From Cryobacterium sp. Y29 (GTDB taxonomy: Bacteria > Actinomycetota > Actinomycetes > Actinomycetales > Microbacteriaceae): a DNA stretch of 64,000 nt. The notes beneath the pieces were generated by a model. It searched no databases. It was not told the DNA's origin and was given only the letters and a program-made list of their open reading frames with translations. The stretch is taken from the NCBI RefSeq assembly GCF_002929825.1, contig NZ_PJJN01000037.1:62001-126000 (forward strand), in the 5' to 3' direction. Of this stretch, positions 16,219 through 25,049 are shown in pieces (within the stretch, counting starts at the first letter, position 1; each line of letters begins with the position of its first letter). Made by a program: the position numbers and the translations under genes.

Positions 16219-17294
16219 TATTTGGCCTCGAATGGGTCGTCGTTCGAGTGTTGGTCGGAAGCCGGCGAGCTGGCCTCAAGCCCGTCGATACCGCCAGGTC
16301 CGGCATTCAGGGTTCCGCCGGGCACGACGCTGGTGGCGGCGGTTTTGCCTGGAGCACGTCGACTGCGCAGTCGTGGGTCGGCGAGGTCGTTCAGGCTCTC
16401 GCCGACCAGGGTGATGCCGAGAACGACAAGCACGATGGCAAGCCCCGGGAACAGGCTCGTCCACCAGATACCGCTTGAGACGTCGGACAGTGATTTGTTC
16501 AGGTCGTAGCCCCACTCGGCGGCTGAGGATGGCTCAATGCCAAAGCCGATGAAGCCTAGGCCAGCCAGTGTCAACAGCGCCTCGGAAGCGTTCAGCGTAA
16601 AGATAAGGGGCAGGGTTCGCGTGGCGTTCCGCAAAACATGGCGAAACATGATGCGTCCGTTGCTCGCACCGAGCACCCGGGCCGACTCCACGTAGGCCTC
16701 AGCTTTGATGCGTACGGTTTCAGCGCGAATCACTCGAAAGTACTGCGGAATGAAGACAACGGTGATCGAGATCGCGGCAGCGAATATTCCGCCCCACAGG
16801 CCGGAGCGGCCGCCAGAGATGACGATGCCCATAACGATCGCCAGCAGCAGCGCCGGAAAGGCGTAAACGGCGTCGCAGATAACGACGAGCACCCGGTCGA
16901 GCCATCCGCCGAAGTACCCCGAGACGAGGCCGAGGGCTACGCCGGCAAAGATAGACAGTACGACGGCGATGACCATCACGGTGATCGCGGTCTGCGAGCC
17001 CCAGATAACACGGGAAAGCACGTCGTAGCCTCCGACGGTAGTACCGAGCAGATGTGAGCCGCCGGGTGTCTGCTGGGCGCCGAAGGAGCCGCTGTCATCG
17101 CGCAGCTGGCTGTAGCCGTACGGCGCGAGCAGTGGCGCGAAGATTGCGGTCAGAATGAAGACGCCGGTGATGACGAGGCCGGCCACGAGCATGCCGCGTT
17201 GCAGGCCGACGCTCTGGCGGAGTTGATGCACGACGGGCAGGCGGGTCCACAGCGGAGCCCGGGGTGAGAGAGTGGTTTCAGTGAGCGTTGTCAT
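16218..17294 (-). CDS. Peptide/nickel ABC transporter permease, DppC type
   Basis: The product (358 residues from ATG 17294; an in-frame TTG 17300 is an alternative) has an N-terminal membrane helix and a BPD_transp_1 domain with about five more helices. The EAA loop reads ESARVLGASNGRIMFRHVLRN, where the Gly contacts the ATPases. The ~75-residue C-terminal tail after the last helix, rich in Pro/Gly/Ser, is longer than usual for DppC. It forms the translocation pore with the DppB-type partner, whose stop lies 3 nt upstream of the ATG. Confidence 0.92.
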   Translation of the reverse strand: MTTLTETTLSPRAPLWTRLPVVHQLRQSVGLQRGMLVAGLVITGVFILTAIFAPLLAPYGYSQLRDDSGSFGAQQTPGGSHLLGTTVGGYDVLSRVIWGSQTAITVMVIAVVLSIFAGVALGLVSGYFGGWLDRVLVVICDAVYAFPALLLAIVMGIVISGGRSGLWGGIFAAAISITVVFIPQYFRVIRAETVRIKAEAYVESARVLGASNGRIMFRHVLRNATRTLPLIFTLNASEALLTLAGLGFIGFGIEPSSAAEWGYDLNKSLSDVSSGIWWTSLFPGLAIVLVVLGITLVGESLNDLADPRLRSRRAPGKTAATSVVPGGTLNAGPGGIDGLEASSPASDQHSNDDPFEAK

Positions 17295-17296
17295 GA

Positions 17297-18388
17297 TCAA
17301 TACCGCACTCTCGGGTCGATGAGCGCGGCGATGATGTCCACGATGAAGTTGGACAGGGCAACGATGACGGCGAGCAGTGCGACGATGCCCTGCACGGCCA
17401 CGAAGTCGCGGGCTTTGATGAATTCAATCAGGATGAATCCCAGTCCCTTCCACTCGAAGGTGGTTTCGGTCAGTACTGCGCCACCGAGCAGTAGTGCGAT
17501 CTGCAGGCCGATGACGGTGATGATGGGGATGAGCGCTGGTCGGTAGGCGTGCTTGCTCACCAGCCGATATTCATTGACACCACGCGAGCGGGCGGCATCC
17601 ACATAGTCGGTGCCCAGAGTGCCGATGACGTTGGTGCGCACGAGCCGTAGGAAGACGCCAGCCGTCAGTAGCCCGAGGGCCAGTGCGGGGAGCACAGCGT
17701 GGGCCAGAACATCCCCGAAGACCGCGGGGTCACCGGTTTGCAGAGCGTCGATCGTGTAGACGCCGGTCTTATTGGGCAGGAACCCCATTTCCAGTTCGGA
17801 GCCGGTCGTGGCTCTCCCTGCTACGGGGAGCACCTTGAGCCACACGGCGAAGACCAGCTTGAGCAGGAGTCCGGCGAAGAATACCGGTGTGGCGTAGCAG
17901 AGGATGGCGAACACGCGCAGGACGGCATCCGGTGCCTTGTCGCGCCAGTAAGCCGCGACCATACCGAGCGGGATTCCGACGATGAGTGCCACCAGAAGGG
18001 AATAAAAGACCAGCTCAGCAGTCGCCGCCCCGTAGGTGAGGAGAACCTCGGAGACTGGCCGGTTGGTGCTGATCGTGGTGCCGAAATTGCCGGTGAAGAT
18101 GTGGCCGAGGTACTCGAAATATTGCACCAGGATAGGGCGGTCGTAGCCAGCCTCGTGGATGCGTTCGGCCAGCTGCTCAGGCGCAAGACGGCCACCAAGA
18201 GCTGCCGTGATGGGGTCGCCCGTTGCGCGCATGAGCCAGAACACCATGGTGACCAGGATGAAAATCGTGGGAATGATGAGAAGAAACCGAATCAGCAGAT
18301 ATCGACCGATTCCGCCCTCCTGACTGGGCTTCTTCTTCGAAGCACGTCCCCCGGTCGGCGCGGATGGCTTCAAGGCCACAGTGGACAT
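17297..18388 (-). CDS. Peptide/nickel ABC transporter permease, DppB type
   Basis: The 363-residue inner-membrane permease starts at ATG 18388 with a ~25-residue basic cytosolic leader, then RFLLIIPTIFILVTMVFWLM, the usual first helix of DppB. Five further helices follow. The EAA loop reads DAARSRGVNEYRLVSKHAYR. It ends RVRY, typical of the family (DPRVRY). It is the first permease gene of the operon, about 96 bp behind the substrate-binding protein gene, a distance that often lets the binding protein be made in excess. Confidence 0.94.
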   Translation of the reverse strand: MSTVALKPSAPTGGRASKKKPSQEGGIGRYLLIRFLLIIPTIFILVTMVFWLMRATGDPITAALGGRLAPEQLAERIHEAGYDRPILVQYFEYLGHIFTGNFGTTISTNRPVSEVLLTYGAATAELVFYSLLVALIVGIPLGMVAAYWRDKAPDAVLRVFAILCYATPVFFAGLLLKLVFAVWLKVLPVAGRATTGSELEMGFLPNKTGVYTIDALQTGDPAVFGDVLAHAVLPALALGLLTAGVFLRLVRTNVIGTLGTDYVDAARSRGVNEYRLVSKHAYRPALIPIITVIGLQIALLLGGAVLTETTFEWKGLGFILIEFIKARDFVAVQGIVALLAVIVALSNFIVDIIAALIDPRVRY

Positions 18389-18484
18389 AACTACCTCACG
18401 ATTGCAAAAGAATCGGGGGCATCCAGCGAATTCGCGCTGAACACCCCCGGTGATCTGACTAGAAAACTTTAGTCGACGTGCCGA

Positions 18485-20113
18485 TTATCCCTTGGAGAGC
18501 GCTCCGTAGCGGAATTTGAAGGAATCGTCGAGCGTGTCCTTGGTGCCGGTGATATCCGTACCGGTCACCGCGACCTGTGAACCCTGCAGCAGCGGGAGAG
18601 TCGACAGCTGGGCCGCGACTTTGTCCTGGATCTCACCGATGAGAGCGGTGCGCTCTGCCGGGTCAACCGTGACGGCCTGCTTCAGGATCAGGTCGTTGAC
18701 TTCCGGGTCGCTGTAGTGGTTCTTGATGAAGTTGTTGGTCAGGAAGAACGGTGTCAGGTAATTGTCGGCGTCGGTGTAGTCCGGGAACCAGCCGAGCTGG
18801 TACGCGGGATACACGTCAGTGGTACGGTCCTTGACGTACTGCACGTATTCGGTCGACTGCAGGGAGACGTTGAACAGGCCGGACGAATCGAGCTGATCCT
18901 TGATCAGCGCGTACTCGTCGCTTGATCCGGGACCGTAGTGGTCGGTGTTGTACTGCAGGCTGAAATCGACTGGAACGCTCACTCCGGCGGCCTCCAGGGT
19001 CGCTTTAGCCTTGTCGAGGTCAGGCGCACCCGATCCGTCGCCGTAGAGGCCCTTGAGGGACTCGTTCGCACCGGTCAAGCCATTGGGAACATAGGAATAC
19101 AGCGGGGTGTAGGTGCCCTTGTAGACCTGGTCGGCGAGCTCGTCGCGGTCGACGATATCTGCCACTGCCTGACGCACGGCTAGTGCTTTGGCCGGGTCGG
19201 CCTCGGCGGTCGTCGCTCCGTACGGCTGCGTGTTGAAGTTGAAGGTGATGTACCGGATCTCGCCACCGGGGCCGTCCAGAACAGACACATTGTCGTTGCC
19301 GCGGAGGTCGTCAATGTCGGTAGCTGACAGGCTGCGCAGAGCGACGTCCACGCTGCCCTCCTGAACCTCAAGCTTGAGGTTTGACGAGTCGGTGAAGTAC
19401 TTCACGTTGACGCCGTCGTTCTTCGCGGCGCCCCAGAGCCCTTGGTATCCTTCGAATTTCTTGTACGAGATGATGTTATTGAAGTCGTAGCTCGCAATTT
19501 CATACTGTCCGGCGAAGGCCTTGGCGGCGACGATGTCGTCGTCGGCGGTCAGTTCCGTGGCCGAGAAAGATTCTTCATCGACGATGGGACCGGCCGGGCT
19601 CGACAGGATCTGGGGGAAGATCTGATCGTTGGCAGCCTTGAGGGTGAAGACAACCGTGGTGTCGTCCACGGCCGCGGTGCTCGCAAGGTTGTAGAGAAGC
19701 GATGACGGGCCGTTATCGGCAGCGATCGCGAGCTGGCGATCAAAGCTGAATTTCACGTCCGATGAGGTGAGGGCATTGCCGTTGGCCCAGGTGAGGTCGG
19801 GCTTGAGGGTGACGGTATATTCCGTCGGCGAGGTGAACTCCGCCTTGGTGGCGATGTCGGGTTCGACTTCGGAGCTGCCGTATGGCGTGTTCATGAGAAA
19901 GGGGAACACCTGCAGCTGAACATTGAACGATCCAGCATCATAAGAACCAGCGGGGTCGAGGGTGGTGACCTTGTCGGTCGTACCGAGGATGATAGTGCCC
20001 CCGGCGTTGGGGGTAGAACCGCCCGAAGCGCAGCCGGCCAGAACGAGCGCCGCGGCGGTCAGTCCGGCTGTGGCAGCGAGAGCGCGCTTGCCGTTAGTGA
20101 ATGCGGATGTCAT
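18485..20113 (-). CDS. ABC transporter substrate-binding lipoprotein (SBP family 5)
   Basis: A signal peptide with lipobox LVLAGC (C28) precedes a 514-residue mature protein of the bacterial extracellular solute-binding family 5, which binds peptides, nickel or opines. Family marks include TTDKVTTLDPAGSYD near the start, VTLKPDLTWANGNALTSSDV at about residues 98-117, and the hinge region with RQAVADIVDRDEL. Substrate specificity cannot be read from the sequence. It is the first gene of the operon 20113-13613 and has a good purine-rich ribosome site (AGAGGAAGAGG). The 220 bp upstream should contain the operon promoter. Confidence 0.94.
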   Translation of the reverse strand: MTSAFTNGKRALAATAGLTAAALVLAGCASGGSTPNAGGTIILGTTDKVTTLDPAGSYDAGSFNVQLQVFPFLMNTPYGSSEVEPDIATKAEFTSPTEYTVTLKPDLTWANGNALTSSDVKFSFDRQLAIAADNGPSSLLYNLASTAAVDDTTVVFTLKAANDQIFPQILSSPAGPIVDEESFSATELTADDDIVAAKAFAGQYEIASYDFNNIISYKKFEGYQGLWGAAKNDGVNVKYFTDSSNLKLEVQEGSVDVALRSLSATDIDDLRGNDNVSVLDGPGGEIRYITFNFNTQPYGATTAEADPAKALAVRQAVADIVDRDELADQVYKGTYTPLYSYVPNGLTGANESLKGLYGDGSGAPDLDKAKATLEAAGVSVPVDFSLQYNTDHYGPGSSDEYALIKDQLDSSGLFNVSLQSTEYVQYVKDRTTDVYPAYQLGWFPDYTDADNYLTPFFLTNNFIKNHYSDPEVNDLILKQAVTVDPAERTALIGEIQDKVAAQLSTLPLLQGSQVAVTGTDITGTKDTLDDSFKFRYGALSKG

Positions 20114-20333
20114 ATCCGTCGTCCTCTTCCTCTAGAAGTTCTTAGATCAGAAACGCTCGAACAGAGCGCAGCTGTTCCTTGCTGTTAGCCAAGAGTTAGC
20201 ATAGAAGTCGCAAATAGCAACGATCTGTCGCAGCTTCTTTACATATCTGCAACAAACTCAGTCTCAAGTGTTGCAGGTTGAAGTTCCTTGCTGCGCTTTG
20301 CTGGCGGGTATACCAAACATTCCGGTTGCACAG

Positions 20334-22199
20334 TCATTCTTCGCGAAGAGCGCGGCGCTCGGCCTCGACCCGCACGAGTTCGCGCTGAAGAGCGCGGTAC
20401 ATCTCGGTGTCGGCGGCATCCGCTCGCTGGAGGCGCCCGAGCAATTCTGCCTTGAGCCTGAGCAGGTCTTTGTCAATGAGCACGATCGTGATGTCGCGTA
20501 CGTACCGGGCGACATCTTTCTCGGTGCGCTCGGGAAGATTCGCCATGGCGAGCTCCTGCACGAGGTTCTTGAAGGTGTCAGGCACCTCGGAGACCACCCG
20601 CTCGAGCCAGTCTGGCGCATCGAAATGAGCGAGACTCGCGGCGATGGCATCGCGCACGACCGCGAGCGACGTATTCGCAAAGGATGTCTGCACCGCGCTG
20701 TCAAGGATGTCTCTGCCGATCAGTGTCGGTCGCTGAAGCATCGCCATGAGGCCATCGCGCTCGAGCCGGGTGACCGGGTCGCCGGGCAATTCGAGCAGCG
20801 AGAACGGGCGCTCAGGCAGGACTTCGATCGTGCCGGCGTGGCGCGGCGCGTTCGGTGCGCCGCTCGCTGCGGCGCGTGCCCCGGACTGGGCATTCGTCAC
20901 CGCCTTGGCCACTTCGCCCATGTCGACTCCCAGCATGCGGGAGAGTTCGCGGGTATAGCCGGGGCGCAGCACGGGGTCGCGAATATCGCCGACCACGGGG
21001 GCCGCGGCACGCAGGGCCGCCGTCCGGCCCTCGACGGTGTCGAGATTGTACTGAGAGAGAATCTGCCGAATCATGAACTCGAACATCGGCTTCTTCGAGT
21101 CGACCAGCCGCCGTACGGCGTCGTCACCGCGTTGCAGCCGCAGGTCGCAGGGGTCGAGTCCTTCCGGGCCGACGGCCACATAAGTCTGCGCGGAGAACCG
21201 CTGCTCTTCGCTGAAGGCGCGCATCGCGGCCTTCTGGCCGGCGGCATCCGGGTCGAATGTGAAGACGACCTCGCCAACGCCCGAATCATCACCGAGCACA
21301 CGGCGCAGCACCTTGATGTGGTCGACACCGAATGAGGTGCCGCAGGTAGCGACGGCCGTGGTGATTCCGGCCAGGTGGCAGGCCATGACGTCGGTGTAGC
21401 CTTCGACGACCACGACCTGGTGGCTGCGCGAGATATCACGCTTGGCCAGGTCGAGGCCATAGAGCACCTGGGCCTTGTGGTACACGGGAGACTCGGGCGT
21501 ATTGAGGTACTTGGGGCCCTTGTCGTCCTCGAGCAACTTGCGGGCGCCGAAGCCGATGGTCTGCCCAGTGATGTCTCGAATCGGCCACACCAGGCGACCA
21601 CGGAAGCGGTCGTAGATGCCGCGGTCGCCACTGGAGACCAAGCCGGACAGGGTGAGTTCTTCGGTGGTAAACCCGCGACCACGCAGGTGGTTGGTCAGTT
21701 CGTCCCAACTTTTCGGGGCGAACCCAACCCCGAATCGAGTTGCGGCGTTGGCGTCGAATCCGCGTTGGCCCAGGAAGGCGCGGCCGACCTCGGCACCCGT
21801 ACTGCCGAGCTGTTCAATGAAGAAATCGGATGCTGCCTGATTGGCAGCGAGCAGTCGCGCACGATTACCGTGGTCGGGAGCTGCGCCGGAACCGTCTTCG
21901 TAGTGCAGGTCGAGGCCGACCCGACCGGCCAGGCGTTCGACGGCCTCACTGAAGCTGACGTGGTCCATTTTCTGCAGGAAGGAGTAAACATCACCGCTCT
22001 CACCACAGCCGAAGCAGTGGTAGAAACCCACCTGGGGACGTACGTGAAAGCTCGGGCTGCGTTCGTCGTGAAAGGGGCAGAGACCCTTCATCGAGCCGAC
22101 ACCCGCGGACTTCAGGGTGACGTAATCACCGACGATGTCGGCGATATTGGTGCGGGCCTTGACCTCTTCGATATCACTTTGTCGAATCAGTCCAGCCAT
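20334..22199 (-). CDS. dnaG: DNA primase
   Basis: The 621-residue enzyme makes RNA primers at the replication fork. The N-terminal zinc-binding domain has C41-P-F-H44 and C62-F-G-C65 as ligands. The catalytic TOPRIM core contains VVVEGYTDVMA and the acidic FDPDAAGQKAA. The C-terminal ~150 residues form the helicase-binding domain, which diverges in actinobacteria. Typical length is 600-650. The start is ATG 22199. It is downstream of dgt, with a 155-bp intergenic region holding a strong palindrome. Its stop lies 220 bp before the peptide-transport binding protein's start. Confidence 0.97.
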   Translation of the reverse strand: MAGLIRQSDIEEVKARTNIADIVGDYVTLKSAGVGSMKGLCPFHDERSPSFHVRPQVGFYHCFGCGESGDVYSFLQKMDHVSFSEAVERLAGRVGLDLHYEDGSGAAPDHGNRARLLAANQAASDFFIEQLGSTGAEVGRAFLGQRGFDANAATRFGVGFAPKSWDELTNHLRGRGFTTEELTLSGLVSSGDRGIYDRFRGRLVWPIRDITGQTIGFGARKLLEDDKGPKYLNTPESPVYHKAQVLYGLDLAKRDISRSHQVVVVEGYTDVMACHLAGITTAVATCGTSFGVDHIKVLRRVLGDDSGVGEVVFTFDPDAAGQKAAMRAFSEEQRFSAQTYVAVGPEGLDPCDLRLQRGDDAVRRLVDSKKPMFEFMIRQILSQYNLDTVEGRTAALRAAAPVVGDIRDPVLRPGYTRELSRMLGVDMGEVAKAVTNAQSGARAAASGAPNAPRHAGTIEVLPERPFSLLELPGDPVTRLERDGLMAMLQRPTLIGRDILDSAVQTSFANTSLAVVRDAIAASLAHFDAPDWLERVVSEVPDTFKNLVQELAMANLPERTEKDVARYVRDITIVLIDKDLLRLKAELLGRLQRADAADTEMYRALQRELVRVEAERRALREE

Positions 22200-22261
22200 G
22201 CCTAAATTCTATCGTCCCGGGGCGACGGGCTTCGTCGCCCGTTCCCGGGCCCATGTTCGGA

Positions 22262-22293
22262 CCGTGGGCCCAGTTTATAGACTGGGCCCACGG
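22262..22293. repeat. 13-bp perfect palindrome in the dgt-dnaG gap
   Basis: CCGTGGGCCCAGT (22262-22274) pairs exactly with ACTGGGCCCACGG (22281-22293) around a 6-nt TTATAG loop. Additional GGGCCC blocks flank it on both sides. No T run follows on either strand. In the minus-strand mRNA it would form a very stable hairpin between dgt and dnaG. Confidence 0.7.
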
Positions 22294-22354
22294 CCCGGGC
22301 CCGGGCCCCGTCCACAGAGGGGTGTCGGGAGGGGGGTGTCAGAAGGGGGAGTTT

Positions 22355-23605
22355 TTAGCCCTGCACCAGGCGTTCGTACCAGGCCAGTGCTGACTGGTCG
22401 GTGAGGCTGGCGACCTGGTCGACGATGACGCGCTTCCGGGCGGCATCATCGGCGGCAGCATGCCAGTCTTCGCGAAAGCCCGGGTCAAGGTGCTCGTCGC
22501 CAGACTGGTGCAGGGTTTCAGCCAGCATGGTGAGCACCTGCCGCTGCTGCACGTAGATGGGCTTGCGGGTGTTGCGGGTCATCACAAATGCCGCCACGAT
22601 ACCTTTGAGAACCGCGATTTCGGCCTGGATCTCGCGCGGCACGACCACGTTAGCCCCGAAGCGCAGCATATTCGCGCCGGGGTGCGCCTCCTTAGTGGCG
22701 TGCACGGCTGCACCGCTGAAACGACCGATGAGCTGGCTCGTCAGGTTCTTGAGCCGACCCTGGTCGCGGCGTCCGGCGGTCCAGGACTCCATCCAGCCAT
22801 CGAGAGAGTCGAGACGGTTGAATGCGGTCGCGAGGTCGTCGGCGCTGGTGGCGTCGCCGATCCACTCTGACATGGTGGCCAAGAGTTCGTCATGGTCGGT
22901 GCGGCTGCTCAGGGCCGCCACGTCGACGTAGCCGTTGACGATCGCGTCTTCAAAGTCGTGCACGCTGTATGCGATATCGTCGGAGAGATCCATCACCTCG
23001 GCTTCGATGCAGAGCCGGCGGTCGGGCGCTCCGGCGCGCAGCCACTCGAACGCGGCAATGTCATCCTGGTAGAACCCGAACTTGGCGCGCCCGCTCGGGT
23101 CGTAGACCGAGGAGCTCTCGGGCCAGGGATATTTGCAACTCGCATCGAGACTGGCTCGGGTGAGGTTGAGGCCGTAGCTGTGACCATCGGGCCCGAACAC
23201 CTTGGGTTCCAGCCGGGTCAACAGACGCAGGGTCTGGGCGTTACCCTCGAAACCGCCGATGTCTTCGGACCACAGGCTGAGTGCCTTCTCACCGTTGTGT
23301 CCAAAGGGCGGATGCCCGATGTCGTGTGCAAGACAGGCGGTATCGACGATGTCGGGGTCGACGTTGAGGCGGGACGCAATCTCTCGCCCGACCTGAGCGA
23401 CCTCGAGCGAGTGGGTGAGCCGATTTCGGGCGAAGTCGAGCCCCGCCGTTGGACTGAGCACCTGCGTCTTGGCCGCGAGGCGGCGCAGGGCGCTCGAGTG
23501 CAGCAGGCGTGCCCGGTCGCGGGCGAAGTCGCTGCGCCGCGAATAATGCTCCTCAGGAAGCCAACGCGCCTCGTCGGTCTCGCTGTATCCGGTTTTGTTA
23601 GCCAC
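22355..23605 (-). CDS. dgt: Deoxyguanosinetriphosphate triphosphohydrolase-like protein
   Basis: This is an HD-domain dNTP triphosphohydrolase of 416 residues. Metal-binding residues are visible as H65 in RLTHSLEVAQVGRE, H94-D95 in CLAHDIGHPPFGHNGE, and a later Asp in EVMDLSDDIAYSVHD. These enzymes remove tripolyphosphate from dNTPs and help control nucleotide pools. The start ATG overlaps the dusB stop by 8 nt, so the two are co-translated, and dnaG follows. The dusB-dgt-dnaG order is common in actinobacteria. Confidence 0.94.
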   Translation of the reverse strand: MANKTGYSETDEARWLPEEHYSRRSDFARDRARLLHSSALRRLAAKTQVLSPTAGLDFARNRLTHSLEVAQVGREIASRLNVDPDIVDTACLAHDIGHPPFGHNGEKALSLWSEDIGGFEGNAQTLRLLTRLEPKVFGPDGHSYGLNLTRASLDASCKYPWPESSSVYDPSGRAKFGFYQDDIAAFEWLRAGAPDRRLCIEAEVMDLSDDIAYSVHDFEDAIVNGYVDVAALSSRTDHDELLATMSEWIGDATSADDLATAFNRLDSLDGWMESWTAGRRDQGRLKNLTSQLIGRFSGAAVHATKEAHPGANMLRFGANVVVPREIQAEIAVLKGIVAAFVMTRNTRKPIYVQQRQVLTMLAETLHQSGDEHLDPGFREDWHAAADDAARKRVIVDQVASLTDQSALAWYERLVQG

Positions 23606-24776
23606 CGCTGGTATCCCCTTCGCCCTCGGTCAGATTCAGTCGTTGCGCACCGACAAGATCCTGCGACTCGAGCCAATGCTCGGGCAGCGACGGTTTCTTC
23701 GGTGTTCCCGCGCGACCACGCGGCCCCTCGACATCGGCGCCCGGGTAGGGCAACGAGGCGTCGAGGGTACCGAGCAGGTCGTCGAGCTGCGCCAGGGATT
23801 GCACCATGGCGAGGCTCGCGCGCAGGTCGCCGCCCACCGGGTAACCCTTGAAGTACCAGGCAACATGCTTGCGGATGTCGCGGCAGGCGCGGTCTTCGCT
23901 ATCGAAGTATTCGGTGAGCAGTTCAGCGTGGCGGCGGAAGGCGTTGATGACCTGGCCGAGGCCGGGTTCGGCTTTGAGTTGCTGGCCGCGAAATGCCGCA
24001 GCGAGGTCGCCGAACAGCCACGGACGGCCCAGGCATCCGCGCCCGACAACGACGCCGTCGCATCCGGTCTCACGAACCATACGCAGGGCGTCGTCGGCTG
24101 ACCAGATGTCGCCGTTGCCGAGTACCGGCACGTCGCTGATGGCATTCTTGAGCTTTTCGATGGCCGACCAGTCGGCGTGGCCGGAGTAGAACTCGGCTGC
24201 CGTGCGCCCGTGCAGGGCGATGGATGATACGCCGGCCCCGGCAGCGGCCTTGCCGGCCTCGATATAGGTCAGATGGTCGGCGTCGATGCCCTTACGCATC
24301 TTCACGGTCAGGGGAATCGGGCCGGCCGCGGTGACGGCAGCTTCGACGATCTGACGAAACAGACCGATCTTCCAGGGCAGGGCCGCTCCCCCGCCCTTGC
24401 GGGTGACCTTGGGTACCGGACAGCCGAAATTGAGGTCGATGTGATCGGCGCGGTCCTCCGCGACGAGCATGGTCACGGCCTCGGACACGGTTTTCGGGTC
24501 GACGCCGTACAGCTGGATGGAACGGGTCGTTTCACTCTCGTGGTGGGTGATCAGCCGCATCGTCTCGGCGTTGCGCTCCACGAGTGCGCGAGAGGTGATC
24601 ATCTCGCTGACGAACAGTCCGGCACCGTATTCGCGGCACAGCCGGCGGAACGCCGTGTTGGTGATACCGGCCATCGGCGCGAGCACCACAGGCACGTCGA
24701 GCGTGAGTGGGCCTATTCTCAGCGGTTCGACCGCTGATGGCGCCGGCTCACCGATTGCGGGGGTGCGTGAAGTCAT
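23598..24776 (-). CDS. dusB: tRNA-dihydrouridine synthase
   Basis: The 392-residue FMN-dependent TIM-barrel enzyme reduces uridines in the tRNA D-loop. Motifs in order are VVLAPMAGITNTAFRRLCR (31-49), LNFGCPVPKVTRKGGGAAL with the catalytic Cys C119, a tRNA-binding LHGRTAAEFYSGHADW, and the phosphate-binding GNGDIWSADDA. A Ser/Pro-rich ~20-residue leader and a C-terminal extension with no recognised function flank the barrel. A GGGAGAATT site precedes ATG 24776. A strong terminator separates it from the upstream dsbA-like gene, so dusB must have its own promoter. Confidence 0.95.
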   Translation of the reverse strand: MTSRTPAIGEPAPSAVEPLRIGPLTLDVPVVLAPMAGITNTAFRRLCREYGAGLFVSEMITSRALVERNAETMRLITHHESETTRSIQLYGVDPKTVSEAVTMLVAEDRADHIDLNFGCPVPKVTRKGGGAALPWKIGLFRQIVEAAVTAAGPIPLTVKMRKGIDADHLTYIEAGKAAAGAGVSSIALHGRTAAEFYSGHADWSAIEKLKNAISDVPVLGNGDIWSADDALRMVRETGCDGVVVGRGCLGRPWLFGDLAAAFRGQQLKAEPGLGQVINAFRRHAELLTEYFDSEDRACRDIRKHVAWYFKGYPVGGDLRASLAMVQSLAQLDDLLGTLDASLPYPGADVEGPRGRAGTPKKPSLPEHWLESQDLVGAQRLNLTEGEGDTSGG

Positions 24777-24844
24777 GTTGGGTCAATTCTCCCAGATAGC
24801 AGAGGATCCGCGAATCGGCCGCGGCGGCAGGCCACACGGCATAC

Positions 24845-24888
24845 AAAAGCGCAGCTGCCGCAGGAAATGGACCGTGCGACAGCTGCGC
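24845..24888 (-). terminator. Intrinsic terminator after the Cys-rich gene
   Basis: On the minus strand, GCGCAGCTG and CAGCTGCGC (9 bp perfect, then 4 further pairs after one mismatch) close a hairpin directly followed by TTTTG. It lies 20 nt after the stop at 24909. Confidence 0.8.
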
Positions 24889-24908
24889 CTGTGCGCGCCG
24901 GGTCTAGA

Positions 24909-25049
24909 TCAGCTGCAGCAGCCGCCGCCGCAGCACGAACCGGCAGCCTCGTCGGTATTCGCTTCGGTTTGTCCGAGGAGTTGGATGGTGGGTCGACCGG
25001 CTGGTTCGGTGTCCGCCGGCGGGACGATGGCGGTGTTGGTGTCGCTCAT
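24909..25049 (-). CDS. Small Cys-rich protein coupled to the DsbA-like gene
   Basis: The 46-residue product starts at ATG 25049, overlapping the DsbA-like stop as ATGA, with an AGAGG ribosome site 9 nt upstream. Most of it is polar and flexible (MSDTNTAIVPPADTEPAGRP...). The tail reads GSCCGGGCCS, four Cys in two adjacent pairs spaced by three Gly. Such a tail can bind a metal or an Fe-S cluster, or be a thiol-disulfide substrate. Coupling to a thioredoxin-fold oxidoreductase suggests that protein acts on it. A terminator follows. No characterised relative is known to me. Confidence 0.75.
   Translation of the reverse strand: MSDTNTAIVPPADTEPAGRPTIQLLGQTEANTDEAAGSCCGGGCCS

Noticed and set aside
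15136-16509. A 457-codon plus-strand frame opposite the fused ABC ATPase gene
   Set aside because: The minus-strand gene has all ATPase motifs. The opposite frame is His/Gly/Asp-rich and featureless.
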